Notes under the pieces: generated by a model
Databases searched by the model: none
What the model saw: only the letters and a program-made list of their open reading frames with translations
What the model was told of the DNA's origin: nothing
Program-made: the position numbers and the translations under genes
Assembly: GCF_037126465.1 (NCBI RefSeq)
Contig: NW_026999295.1
Coordinates: 62,001 to 126,000, forward strand
Origin: Ornithodoros turicata
Lineage: Eukaryota; Arthropoda; Arachnida; Ixodida; Argasidae
Reading direction: 5' to 3'
Length of the DNA: 64,000 nt
Shown here: positions 11,129-22,959 of the stretch, piece after piece
Layout: each line of letters opens with the position of its first letter
Numbering within the stretch: the first letter of the stretch is position 1

Positions 11129-11310
11129 AGGGATCGGAACCGGTATTTTTTACGGTACGGTTAGGGTTCGGGTTCAGGTATGTCGGTTCGGTTCGGGTTC
11201 GGCTCAGCAGGGAGACCCCCCAAAAACGAAAAGAAAAAAGACAAACGGTCAGCGGTCGGGACGTTTACATGGGTTGGAACCGTTACTTTTTTCGGTCCTG
11301 GTTTAACCGG
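11129..11310 (+). mobile_element. hAT-like terminal sequence, partial
   Basis: The segment starts CAGGGATCGGAACCGGTA and continues with GGTTCGGGTT-type repeats. The start resembles the CAGGG...GAACCG ends of the MITE at 20914-21960. It begins exactly where the retrotransposon tail (minus strand) ends, suggesting insertion into that element. I cannot find a matching opposite end, so the element is truncated or too diverged. Confidence 0.35.
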
Positions 11311-13639
11311 TTCTTCGGCAGTAATTTTGCTCCACGAAAGCGAGCCTTTACCCAGGCATGCTCGTATTCCGTACTTTGTTTGGAGGTTCGGAGAACCTGC
11401 TTGTGGCTGATGGTTACTTAAAGGGATAGTAGCATGCAGCAACTCGCTTTGGGAGGTGTCACCGTTCGATTACCCTTAGCTTGAAATGTAAGCCTACAAA
11501 TTATGCCGCAAAAAAAACTGCATTGTTATCAAGAAAATTAATTTTCAGATAATCATATCCGCATTCTCAACATAAAAGTCAGCTGGCAACAACAGCTACA
11601 AGTTACGTTCTGCGGAATCTCAGCTCATTGGTTGTTTGAGAGGCCCCGGATGGTGCCTGAGCAGACGACGTATACTGCTAGTGTTCCCGCGTCTGCATCT
11701 GTCCCGATTCCGAAGCTTCAGAATGTTTCTAGTTGCTGTACGCGGCATTTGTTGTCAAGGATGCCGGATAATAATGTTCGCAGTGTGCCTTACTGCAAGA
11801 ATACCTCAACGAGGAATCCGAACATTTCGTTTTACCATACCCTAGACGACGATGTGCGGAGCGAAAGTGGTAATCTACGATTGCGTGCTATCATTACTGA
11901 TTGCCCCAACTTTGCACTTTGATGCGTGCTATCAACCGTGGGATAAAACTGAAAACAGCGTCTCGTGTATGTTCGATGCACTTCTCAGACGACGCGGACG
12001 TTACGACGTAGTGATATCTTCAGAGCAAGACTGAGCGTGCCACCGACAAAGAAGAAAAGAAAAAGTCGTTAAAAGCGATGTTGTGCCGACCGTCTTTCTA
12101 TGACTCCTGTGGAGAAGATATATGAAGGTAAGATTATCGTACATTTGTGTACGCTTGCGTTCAAGAGATAAAGATGACGTAGCGTTCAAGTAATAGTAGC
12201 GCTGTAAACTTGTGTTATCGCTTTCTTTTGTTTTCAGAATGAAACCCATGCATATTCCAAGCACATCGATGGACATTCACACGTGGCACAATTTCAGGTA
12301 TAAGCATAAGACTTTCTGCAGTACATGAGTTCGAGGTTTCGCGGACACTAACTGAATTGAAAGTACCGGTAGTTATGATACTGAGCCATTGACAGGAGTA
12401 TTTGAGGCGGTCACTCCCAGTTGCCGTTTTCGTTTCCCGGCGCATGAAACCATTATTTTACGCCTCTTATTTTCGTTTTCTAGTGTAGATTTAGTTGTAG
12501 CACTGGTGGAATCCTGAGCACAATTGTGTCACATCAGTAGCGACATGAAAAAGCAAAGCAAGTGCACAGGACAACACAAACAGCGCAGTTGATGACCTGC
12601 AATTTGCTTGTGATTTATGTAATATCAATTACTTATGCCAGTCGTTTCTTTCACAGCTGCTCAGACTAGGTTCATTCAATGCCTCAAGACAGACTGGCTT
12701 GAGTCTCAATCCCACCTGTGCACTCTCCCTAATATCGGATCAGCTCAGTGCCCTGGTAATTTATGGCACAAAGGACACCTGTACAGGCGTACTGTAACTG
12801 GAAACAACTGCTACTCACAACACATCAGCACTGCACAGTGTTGAGCAGCGGCTTTCGTATCTACATACTTGATACCGCTGTACCATCTGAAGGGTAAGCT
12901 CTGCAGACTCCATAAAAGTTTGATGATACAGATATGCAAGAAAAAAGTCTCAAGAGCAGAACATGTCCAGGCATGCCTAATATAGGATATTTATCACGCA
13001 TCCTTCCATATTTGTTCAGTTTCCCAAGTCCAGCACATGTCACCCAATGTACATAACCTTTCACATGTCTCATGTGTGTGAAGGGGGTGACACTGAACTC
13101 AAAGCTCAGAAATTTAGTAAAGTTTCTAATAATTTCAAGGGTACAAATATAAGATGTGTATGTCAGTAATGTCTACCATTGGGAGGGTGCAGTGAAGCTA
13201 GTGGGGAGCACTGCAATATGAGTACATCACAAAATTTTGCATGTCAGCCACCTGCTTTTCACCTCTGCAGTCGTAGATCTCGTCCCCGTCATATCATGTC
13301 AGGTGTGGTGACAATTGTCAGGGATCACTTCACGTGGTGCTTTGTGCCACCCCCAGTTGTCTTCATGAGTATGGTAGTGTTGTTTCATGGAATCTAGTAT
13401 CTGGATCACCATTTAAGTGTAATACATTCTGTTTTTCAGGGAGGAGCATGCCACACCTCGTTCTCGGCCTGCAGAATCCCTGCGAACAAGCCAAATGTAA
13501 GCCTGTGCATTGCTTAGTCAACATTGACCAGGTTCTCTAAAAACTATCCCGTAGTTCAAAACTTGTGAAAGGGCCTGTTACCTTAACTGGTGACATTTTT
13601 TTGTGTCAGTCCAGTAAAAACATAGTGGGCAGCCTGCCG
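11311..13639. other. intergenic, nothing recognised
   Basis: Several open frames of 60-100 residues exist but none has a domain, repeat or matching splice structure that I can support. Confidence 0.35.
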
Positions 13640-13746
13640 TTCGTGGAAAACCTTCAGCAGTTGGACGAGGACACAGGAGAGACTAGAGAGGCACAAACTC
13701 AGGCCTCTCTCCTGTGTCCTCGTCCAATTGCTGAAGTTACCACGAA
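13640..13746. repeat. 107 bp hairpin-forming inverted repeat
   Basis: The left arm TTCGTGGAAAACCTTCAGCA followed by GTTGGACGAGGACACAGGAGA is matched in reverse complement by the right arm ending CCACGAA at 13746, with one or two mismatches and a one-base gap. An inner stem AGAGGC/GCCTCT closes a loop of about 9 bases. This is a short foldback element or a small-RNA-precursor-like hairpin. Confidence 0.75.
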
Positions 13747-14230
13747 TGGATATGTACCAACTGCCCCGCATGGATACCTTGGCTGCCTGCCAGACACACT
13801 GACCCTCGTGAGTACTCTTGGTAGCATAAGCTGGTAATAACACACACGATACTCTTTAGGTCACATAGGTAGCCCTGAAACTAAACAAGAATAGAGAAAG
13901 GATGGAGGATGATTTTGAAAAGAAATTATTATTTACATTACACACATAATTTCACAGAAGCTGTTTTATTGTAAGATGTGACAAAATCATCTCACTAGTA
14001 AACTTGAGGAACACTAGTATGGGAAACACCGACAGTCACAAAAAAAGCAGCATCACAGGCTCATTCTACACTGAAACTATACGATTTCTGCATGAATAGA
14101 CATATTGGCATAAATATTCATACTGTGATCTCCACACATGAAACAATGTACAATATTTGACCACGAATCATTGTGTTCATCTCGTACTAAAGTAATGCAG
14201 AAGACATAACATTCAGGTTAGCTGGTTATA

Positions 14231-14317
14231 TATGGTGGAAGAAAACCCAGAGACAGAAGAAGACGCAAACCCATTGTATTGTGTTGAGTCTTGCCTCGAG
14301 GGTTTTCTTCCACCATA
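14231..14317. repeat. inverted repeat, 18 bp arms
   Basis: TATGGTGGAAGAAAACCC at 14231 is followed about 50 bases later by its perfect reverse complement GGGTTTTCTTCCACCATA. No coding role is visible. It may be a short foldback. Confidence 0.65.
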
Positions 14318-14329
14318 CCAAAGTAAAGT

Positions 14330-17300
14330 CGCGAGTGAAAAGGTTTTGTGGATTTGCTTGAGTAACTGGGCATTACACTCATTCATGACGAGTGCTAATG
14401 CTCTTGTCACAAGAGACAAACAAGAAACTCTGTTGTGTGAGTTTCAATACTGTGGGTATCAGTTCAACAATAATTTCAATACTGACAGCAAAAAAGAAAC
14501 AGTGTACATTATATTGCACCACGTCAATAAAGAATTTTAGAAAAAAATCTTCCTGGGAACAGCATCACGAAAGATACTGCCCCAACGACTGTTTTATAGG
14601 TCGTGTATTCAAAGACACAGCCCACCCGGGGCCAGACAGAGTTATCAAAATGCCCTTCTCAAATACATAAAGGACTGGCTCCCCTTTGCCTTCCTCCACA
14701 ACGTATGTGGATTTAAAGCAAGACCAGGGCACAGATAATTAGTCTGCCAAAATGGAAAGAACACAAGCGACCTGATGCAACGCAGCAACGCGCACACAAT
14801 ATTGTGGCAACATTTGGGTAATGTTTTCACTACATTATGACAACTGTTACAGCCATATTTCTTTACCACAACACAGCATTTTGGCGACAGCTATGTAACA
14901 TTCCTACAACATTGTAAAGCGTTACATCTGTATTTGTTGAACACACCCGAGGTAGCACCGAATGGTATGGCAACATTTCATCAATGTCATACTGCGACAT
15001 TGCCCAAACGTTGCTAACTTCATTTGCAACTTTCATTTGTAACACTCGAGCAACATGTACACAAACAACATTGCAGCGCCGTATGTACACATTTTTCAAT
15101 GCGTGACTTCACTTGAATCATTTGCCTTGCGCACGACATGATGCAATGTACAAACAATGTTTTTGTTTGTGTGTAGGCTATACACAGGTGCTGGGGCTCA
15201 TACGGTGCTGTCCTACGTTCAAGATCACCAACGAAGCTCCGGATGTTGAAGTGCACCCTGCTCGTGCATGTGGTGGCAAACTGATACTTGCAGAAGCTGT
15301 GGAGCAACAGAGTGAAGTAGGATGAAACGAATGCCACAAAAAAAAAAAGAAGAGGAAATCTATTATCTAAGCATCTACAACCGATTGCATGTAACCCTCC
15401 TTTCAGGGGTTCCATGAGTGAAGAGTTCAATGCTGCTGAATCACCCGTGTGTGCCACTCTGAGACCTACCACCACAGCTATTCAAAACGGCCCTTTTGAG
15501 GCAACCCCACGCTTCTACAAGGGAAGAGCACTGCAAGAAGAACCAAAGTGCATTCAGTTAAGCTTTGTGCCTGTCTGTTATTTCTTGGATACCTGCGTTT
15601 TCACTACAACTATGAAAACAGCTACAGCAGTGACACCCCACTTGAGTGCTGCAGTTGCAGAAATGTCTTGGCTTCGATTTCCCCTTTTGGTCTCAGCAAG
15701 CAGAAATTTTACAACAGCATCTATAGTGACCTAATATGTATCTATCCCAATAAATGGTACATCCTCAGACAACATATTACTCAATTAGGTATGCACACCC
15801 AAGGTAGGTATGCATCAAGGGAAGTAACAGGCAGCAAAGCACATCTGAGAAACTGGAAGATGAATGTGCAAAATTTCATTTTTTCTGAACGTCAAGGTTT
15901 GCACAAGGACGGTTTTGAGTAGGATCTGATAGGAGATATATCTGTGTGAAATGAAGCTGGCATTTGTGTTTGGTTGTTTACACACCGACCATTCCAGCTG
16001 CACTGTTTTAATTTGTCCTCCCCGGCTTCAACAAAATCATTCCTGCACAGTTTCACAAGGCTGAAGATTTTCAGAACTCCTTATTGTGTAGATGCTGGAT
16101 ACGTAACATAACACTTTATATAATGGTTGAAATACTAGCAGAAAATTTGGACTGTCCTGTAGATTACTCCTAATTCAAGGGAATACGCACCACTTGGAAT
16201 AAATTTGAAAGAGACACGTCAGATCTCTACAGCTTTAAATTTGTTTTCTGTCCAACTTCATTATCTTGATTGTCAAAACATTATATTGTCTGCCATGCAA
16301 TAATAGCTATTTGTGGTTTGAACCAGACTCTTTTCCTTGTCAGGAACTGAATGCAGCTTGTATGTCTCGTCTATCAAGTTTGAATCACATTAACTTGCAT
16401 GTGGCAGCACGGCATGGGAACTATTGAGGATGTGAAATTCTAAAGGGACTGGACTCTCGCCTCATGTTCATTGCCATTCATGTCAACATCAGACTCCGTG
16501 GGGAAGTGCTGCAAATGATTACGGCACTCCAAGTTAACAACCCGCCTAAACCTGTGCAGTTATTTGGTTTAGTTTTATGTCTCTGTGTCACCCTTTCTCG
16601 TTGATACATGCTTCATTTTTATGGCAGCAATGAAAGTAGTTGCATCAGTGATATTACACTTGATCCAGCCCAATATCGTAACTCTAGATTTATCTCTTAC
16701 ATCCTAGGTGATGCTTTGTGATTTCAGAATGCATAAATTTGCCAACAGCTCAAATGTAATGCCAACAGAGATTCATCAGGTTATGTTCAACTTAGCTATA
16801 AATATCAAACAAGCATTAACTTCGGAAAAGGGTGCTTACGCTACGCTAAAATTCTAACTTGGATCCTCCGGATTTCTTACTTGTTTGTGTTGTCTATGTT
16901 TGTGGCCTGCCTCGACTAATTCCCGTTATTTACGTCGTGTACATTAGCTAACTATGCCCTTCAAAACATGGGAATATGCGAACTACAGTTCGATTGGAGT
17001 ACGTTCGCAGACTTAGCTAGGTGACTGCAAAACCAATTTACAGCGGGCCAAGGGTCAGTAACGCACATTAACAAGAAAGCACACATACCTGTTTGCGTGA
17101 ATGAACGATGTCACCATCCGTCAAATGTGGGCACACTCCGCGAAGTTTGGGCACACTCCGAAGTGACCAGTTTACAAAGGGTTAGCTTACAAATTGTCAA
17201 AACTGTGTGCTAGTCCTGTTGGTGTCGAGTTATATCTGGAAGCGCTAAGATAAATACACAGAGACAACCACAAAAGATTATCCAAGCGGCGCACTGGCGT

Positions 17301-17870
17301 TTTGCCGCTGGTCGGTGTGTATTCGTGTCGGCGTACGCGTTTAACTCTGCGATTCCAGTTAGGAAGTATTCTACAAGCGTCAGCAAATGATGCGTCGATC
17401 TTCCCATTCCCAGAACTGCGGGACACCTACTCTTAAAGTTGGCTTAACCTGCGAACTCGATGCCCTCCATTGAAGCTATACATTCCGCCTGCTTTCCGTA
17501 AAATATCCATTAGTACTGAGGGTTTGAAAAAAGTGTCCACATCTACGCGTGACGGCAGAAGGTTCTTCGATTGTCCACAAGTGGATTGGTAGCATGAGAC
17601 CGTCACACTTTTTTTCCTGAGAGACTTATTTTCGCCGTGTTGGCTTCATGGCGGAATACATTGGCGTGTCTTAATCCTTTAATTACGTCAAAACTAGTGC
17701 TTCCCCAAAAAGTGTCCACATTGGACATGAAAGACTGGCCTATCTTGTGCGCTCTGCAACTTTACGCGCAGTTGCAGGAGGTCCTAATTTTTTTCCCACG
17801 ACGAAAAAAGTACGCGATAGGCCTACGATGGCTTTCAGAGTATTTCTAACCAAATTCTTCGCGCTGTGTT
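14330..17870. other. intergenic, nothing recognised
   Basis: Small open frames occur, the longest about 150 residues on the minus strand at 15020-15475, with no recognised domains. A short duplicated motif GGGCACACTCCG lies near 17127-17160. Confidence 0.35.
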
Positions 17871-17879
17871 GTTGCGTTG

Positions 17880-17945
17880 CTGGTCTCGTGGTATAGTGAG
17901 CGCGTTACGAATTTGCGTTCTTGGGTTCAATGCTTGGTGTGGTAC
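17880..17945 (+). other. tRNA-like sequence (possible SINE head)
   Basis: TGGTATAGTGAGCGCG resembles a pol III A box, and TGGGTTCAATGC about 40 bases on resembles a B box. A T-run follows at about 17945. The anticodon arm does not fold well, so this is a tRNA-derived remnant at best rather than a functional tRNA gene. Confidence 0.3.
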
Positions 17946-20905
17946 TTTTTTTTATACAGATATCATATAGTATTTTTTATTTCATTTCTTAGAATTCAGG
18001 TACACTTGCTCATAAAATTGGCTTTACCTGCCTGCAGATCACTACCGTAGGCGCGACGTAATTTAGTAGTTTCGATAAGATAGCACAGTATAAGATTAGT
18101 TCATGCCTGTCCCTGTAGGAGCAGAACGGCTGAACATTCGCCAATATGACTCTTTCTTTAACTAGCTTAACTTGCGTAGTTGCAGCTCCTGTGTGTCGGC
18201 GACAGCCCAGCAGCTAGCGCATTGGTACTACATTGGTACTGATTGACGAACAGCAGGTCTGCAATAGCGATCTCTGGACGTCCCTGTCTACTCTTTCTTA
18301 GTTGTAATAGAAAATTTTCTCGAGTACATCGCTCATATTAATTTCCACTAAAGGTTACACTAAGGCCATAGCTGCCTTTGCATCATGAAATTGTTCACAA
18401 GTAGACCAATGTATCTACCGTGGCGTCGCTCATGATCATAGTCGGCGCCACCAATTATTAATATTAAGACCATGCCTTTCTCACGCGGACCAATCATTTC
18501 GCTTCACGAGCTTCTACAGCGCGATTTTTGATTTCGCAACGACATTCAACCAACAGAAAAGGCTTGATGCATATTTCAATTCTGAGCCACGCGTTGCGTT
18601 TTTTTTACCTGAGCACGAGCTCTCGTGCGTGCCTCGCGTGCCCACAGTGTTATTGCCGTGCAGATGACGTTAAAAGTTCTCTTTCTTATCTCTCCTCCTC
18701 GTCCCTCCCCGAATTTTTCCTCCTCCCATATCCTCGTGCAAATCTGTCAAGTCGGCGGTCTTGTATGGTTGTCTGTTATCCCGCGAAGCCGGCTTTCTGT
18801 GTCGTGTCCCTGAATTATGATAATAATTTATGCAGCAAAACACGAACGAGATTCCACAATTCTGCCCGGCGAAACATCGCCACAGCGGGAACCTCGATGC
18901 AAAGCGGAAGCGGTCGTCTTCCATGTTCGGCGATTGGTTCCTCCGCCTGGAATTCCGTGTGACGTTTTGACCGTTTTGATGGCGAGCGACTTCCGTTTCA
19001 CCGTCGTCTGTTCTAGCTGCACGTTTGTTCAAATTGCGTGCAAAGTATGACGTTGTCAGAAGTGAAATTTTCGCCGTCGTGAATATTGTCGGCCGTGTGA
19101 TACACCCACACCAGAGTTTCGGTTTGCATGCCGCTGCATATGACGGTCCCTTTAAGCCATGTACGACTGAGGTGAAGTGTGGCAGCAGTGAGCCTCGTCG
19201 ATGACAACGCAGAATATGCAAAGAAACTATTCGGTGCCGCTGTGTGTGCCAACAGAGAGGACACGTTCAGGCACACAGTCCGTGACGCATGTCTCAACGC
19301 AGTATCGCGTGGAAGTACGCGAAAGGGAACGCGCTCGGTAACAGCCCTCTACGCTCAGTCGTTTGACCTTGATGAGGTGTTCATACAGGAGAGTGAACTT
19401 AGTAGGAAGTGGCCCCCAACCTGCTACACAAGGCACTTTCAAGAAAGATGGTGAGATTATAAATGAAATATCTCATATGAAATGAAGATTATCCATGAAG
19501 ACATGAAGCCCTGACTGGCATGAACTGACATATGTAATGAGAACTATAATGTCTATGTACTCCTAATTGGAACACTCATTCGGCAAGACAACTAATTTTG
19601 GCATGTACGATGTCGTTTTTTGCACGATAATAAATAGTGGCCCGTCGTTGTGTATGTACAAAAACGCATGCGCTCGTTGATTTTGCTCGTCAGAAGCACT
19701 ATCAACCAGGAGCGCATTCGGTACGCCTCCTCTACCATGTGTGGACAAGCTCGATACCGATGCCAGAAAAGTCTGTCACAAAAAAAAAAGAAAGAAACGC
19801 ACATAAAACATGTAAGCGAGGTTCCGAGGCACTAGCGTGCTCGTTCCTGTGTGCCCTACGTTGTCTGCTCGTCCGCGCTGCGTGACGCCACCCGCAGTTG
19901 CAAAGCGGAATTCCGCCGTCACAGGAATCTCGGCGCTGGAAGAGAACCGACGCGCGCAAGTAGCCGTGGATTTATGATCCATTCTTGTTCCGTATGTATC
20001 ACATGTCCGTTAAAAACTGTGTGGCAACGAGAATGACGCGCCGCCATATGCCAACTGCTCTAGCGTGGTCTGTGCGCTTCGGAATAAAGTCAGTTTGTTC
20101 AGACAATCACGGTGGTTAGATCCTTCTTTCACTAGCCCGCTGGTTCGCTACAACTAAAAAGAAAATAGGCCAAGGAGAGCGACTTCGACGCAGCGTCTGA
20201 TAAGTTCGAGGCAACATTTCTTTGAGTTTGAGGAACGAATAAAAATACAGAAAACAGACACTACACATACGAGGCCTTTTTTCTGTATTTTTCTTCGTTC
20301 CTCACAACCAAGGAACTGTTGTCTTCATCGAACGCCCGCCAGTTGGCTTGGACACTTCTCATCTGTTCCTGATAAGTTGATTTCCACTGCGGAACCGTAA
20401 TGCGAAAAAAGATGGGCCATTGGGGCTCTTCGAGAAGTCTCCAGTTGAGCGCCATGATGGTGAGGGTTTTCCGTCCAGTTCTGCGTCTGAAAATTCCACC
20501 GTGTTCCGCACCTTGGACAATAACTGAGCGTTGCAACAGACTCCGGCAGCTGCAGGAGACGTCGATAAGGCGGTATTTCCTCGTCATGGAAACTTGTTCG
20601 AATATACGAGGGTCTCTAACACAACATGGCCTCCAGTTAGAAGATAGTGGGTGGCGCGTTATATGGCTCGGGGATCAATTGTGCCCTCTGCCTATGTGGA
20701 GTGCGTAGCCACTCGACTACATGGAGGAGGATATGCCCATACTCCGGATGGATATACCCGTAATAATTGAGTCATCAGCGAGATAGGGTACCATTAAGTA
20801 CTCTCTTGGTATTTAGGAGGTGGTGGCCGACGATCACTTACTCTTTGAGGAAGGTCTCGAGGCCTCTTCGACGGTCTTCGATAAAGGTGGTGTCGAAGCG
20901 TTTTA
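17946..20905. other. intergenic, nothing recognised
   Basis: Open frames up to 183 residues (18670-19221, minus) overlap frames on the opposite strand and contain no motif I can name. No repeat longer than simple A runs is evident. Confidence 0.35.
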
Positions 20906-20913
20906 CTGAGAAT

Positions 20914-21960
20914 CAGGGTGTCGGAGCGAACCGAAAACCTTAACCGAAAACCGAAAAAAACGCTATTTTGGTGCGAACCGGAACGGAATCGGAACCGTAT
21001 ATGTTTTTTTTTCGCTCAGGAGGGAAACCGAAAAATATATTTAACGGTTTTCGGTCCAAGAAAAAACTTCGTCGGTTTGGACTACGGATAGGCGAATGAA
21101 ACAGACGTCGTGTGCTCTGAAGTCATGTCATGGATACTATACGAGGGTTACGGTTACGGTGGAATGTATGTCGGTATACTATGACCCTTAGGCGCCCTAT
21201 GTAATGGTTTATCGTTCGCGCACGCACACAGACTTAGAGGTACATGTGACTCTCTACTCTAGCAATGTGCCGTAGTGTTCGTTTTAATTTGATCCCCCCA
21301 AACCCTCCTCAACTAAAGAGCGACCCAAAGGGGCTACATAACGACTTCTTTATCGGTAATGTCGCGCAACGCGTCCCTTGTTTGAGAGCAGCTATATATT
21401 TACGTATACGTGCGGGCAAGCCCCTGCGAAGTGGTAACTCTTTTGTGGACGGGACACGAAGAAAATTAAACGGAGCCGTCGAGCGCGTTTGTGAGAGAGG
21501 GTGTTCCTCGATTTGTGGTCGATTTGTGTGTGTGTGTGTTCCTACGTTGTGTCGTACTCGTGCGGTGGTGCGTGCTGGCTAGACAGTAGCAACAGACATT
21601 CGGATGGGACGCGATCGCTGCAACCCAGCAAGAAAGAACTTTACGTATGACATCACGACAAACAAGTCCTTTTGTAGCATGCGCTTCAAGAAAGGAGAAA
21701 GCCCATTTGAACAGACAGTAACCTACAGGAACCAGGAGCTACCAATTTCACAGCTGTCTATTAATATTAAATACCATGTATGCGGAATAAACGGGTTTAC
21801 ATTTTGTAACATTGATTTTTTTTGTGGGGATGAATATTACCAGCAGAAGCGGAACCGGTTAAAAACCGGTATGAACCGTTATTTTTTTGTCCGGAGCAGA
21901 ACCGGTACCGGATCGTTTATGATGTAACCGGAACGAAAAACGTTTCGGTTCGACACCCTG
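20914..21960. mobile_element. non-autonomous hAT-like element
   Basis: The left end CAGGGTGTCGGAGCGAACCG and the right end CGGTTCGACACCCTG form terminal inverted repeats. They are flanked by a near-perfect 8 bp target-site duplication, CTGAGAAT at 20906-20913 and CTAAGAAT at 21961-21968. An 8 bp duplication with a CAG..CTG terminus is characteristic of hAT transposons. Subterminal regions are rich in GAACCG and AACCGGT motifs on both sides, as expected for transposase binding sites. Inside are two unremarkable frames (21265-21582 and 21604-21927, plus) without a transposase domain, so it must depend on a transposase elsewhere. Confidence 0.8.
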
Positions 21961-21968
21961 CTAAGAAT

Positions 21969-22955
21969 GTCCGTAATGGTAAGCTCGGGGGCGTCCTAAG
22001 AGACGAAGGGTAACCTGTACCATGTACTCAACTTCACGGTTCGCATACATTGAATTTGACTCATACTTGAATTCAATTCAGCACCCAGTGCGCAGGCTGT
22101 TAACGGGCATGTAGAGGTAGAGGATAAAGCCAAGGCCGACATGTGGGCACGGGCCTCGTGTTCGTGATTTTGTCAGTTCGGGTGCTTATACTGGTTGTGT
22201 TGGCCACAACGTTGGGTACTTCAGTGATGTCCCGCTCCGAAAGATCGCAGAGGGTCAGGTGGTACTTCGAATAGTCGGCACGGATGCTCCTGAGTGCGAA
22301 TTCGGACTCGGCCTGATCGACAATCACGCCCAATCCCAAAATTCGCGGTCACCCCCCCCCCCCCCCCCGCCGGGGCACTCCGCCACTATGCTCAGCCGCT
22401 ATGCGGGAAGCGGCTACAGGATGTGAATACAATGGGAGACAGCGTTTATGCCAATTAACAGCAAAACATAATAAAATTTTTAAGATGTAATCGTCTAATA
22501 GAGAAGAACACCATGTAAAGAACCCCTGGAGACATGAAAGGCGCTAGCAGAATATAAACCTAGTGCACCCTAGCCAAATGAAATTTAATGCATTGCGCCT
22601 ATGGGGATTCCGGCGATTTTTGCACAGCGCCCATGTTTAGACTACGATTTTTCGACAAAGACAGTCAAATTCTGGAAATGTCATTGCCTATTTTTGTTCA
22701 GTATGTCCTCCAGGCCACATACCAACCACGGCACGATGCGTGACTGTTCATCCTGATGTACCCAGGGCCTTCAAAGTTGCGACTCAGACAGGGTTCCTCT
22801 CCAAGGCGCTCGACGGGCTAAGTCCCAGTATTATACACATGCGCTGAGACAGTACGACCGGTACGAAGGAGTTCAATAGGCGGACGGTCATTTTTTCCAG
22901 AACTCCAAAGGGCTCACAGAATGGAAAAATTTTGCTTTGAGGGAGAAATACAGAA
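21969..22955. other. intergenic; one unidentified minus frame
   Basis: A minus-strand frame at 22100-22339 encodes 79 residues with a plausible protein-like composition (IVDQAESEFALRSIRADYSK), but I cannot name a family. A C run lies at about 22351-22368. The remainder shows nothing recognisable. Confidence 0.3.
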
Positions 22956-22959
22956 ATGA

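Noticed and set aside
11160..11215. Telomere-like TTAGGGTTCGGG sequence
   Set aside because: The motif is not tandemly repeated and is explained by the GGTTCGG-rich end of a hAT-like element.
17880..17945. Functional tRNA gene
   Set aside because: A- and B-box-like motifs exist, but the anticodon arm and acceptor stem do not pair.
18528..19221. Host gene on either strand with frames up to 183 residues
   Set aside because: Both strands are open over the same stretch, no domain is visible and no convincing splice sites join the pieces.
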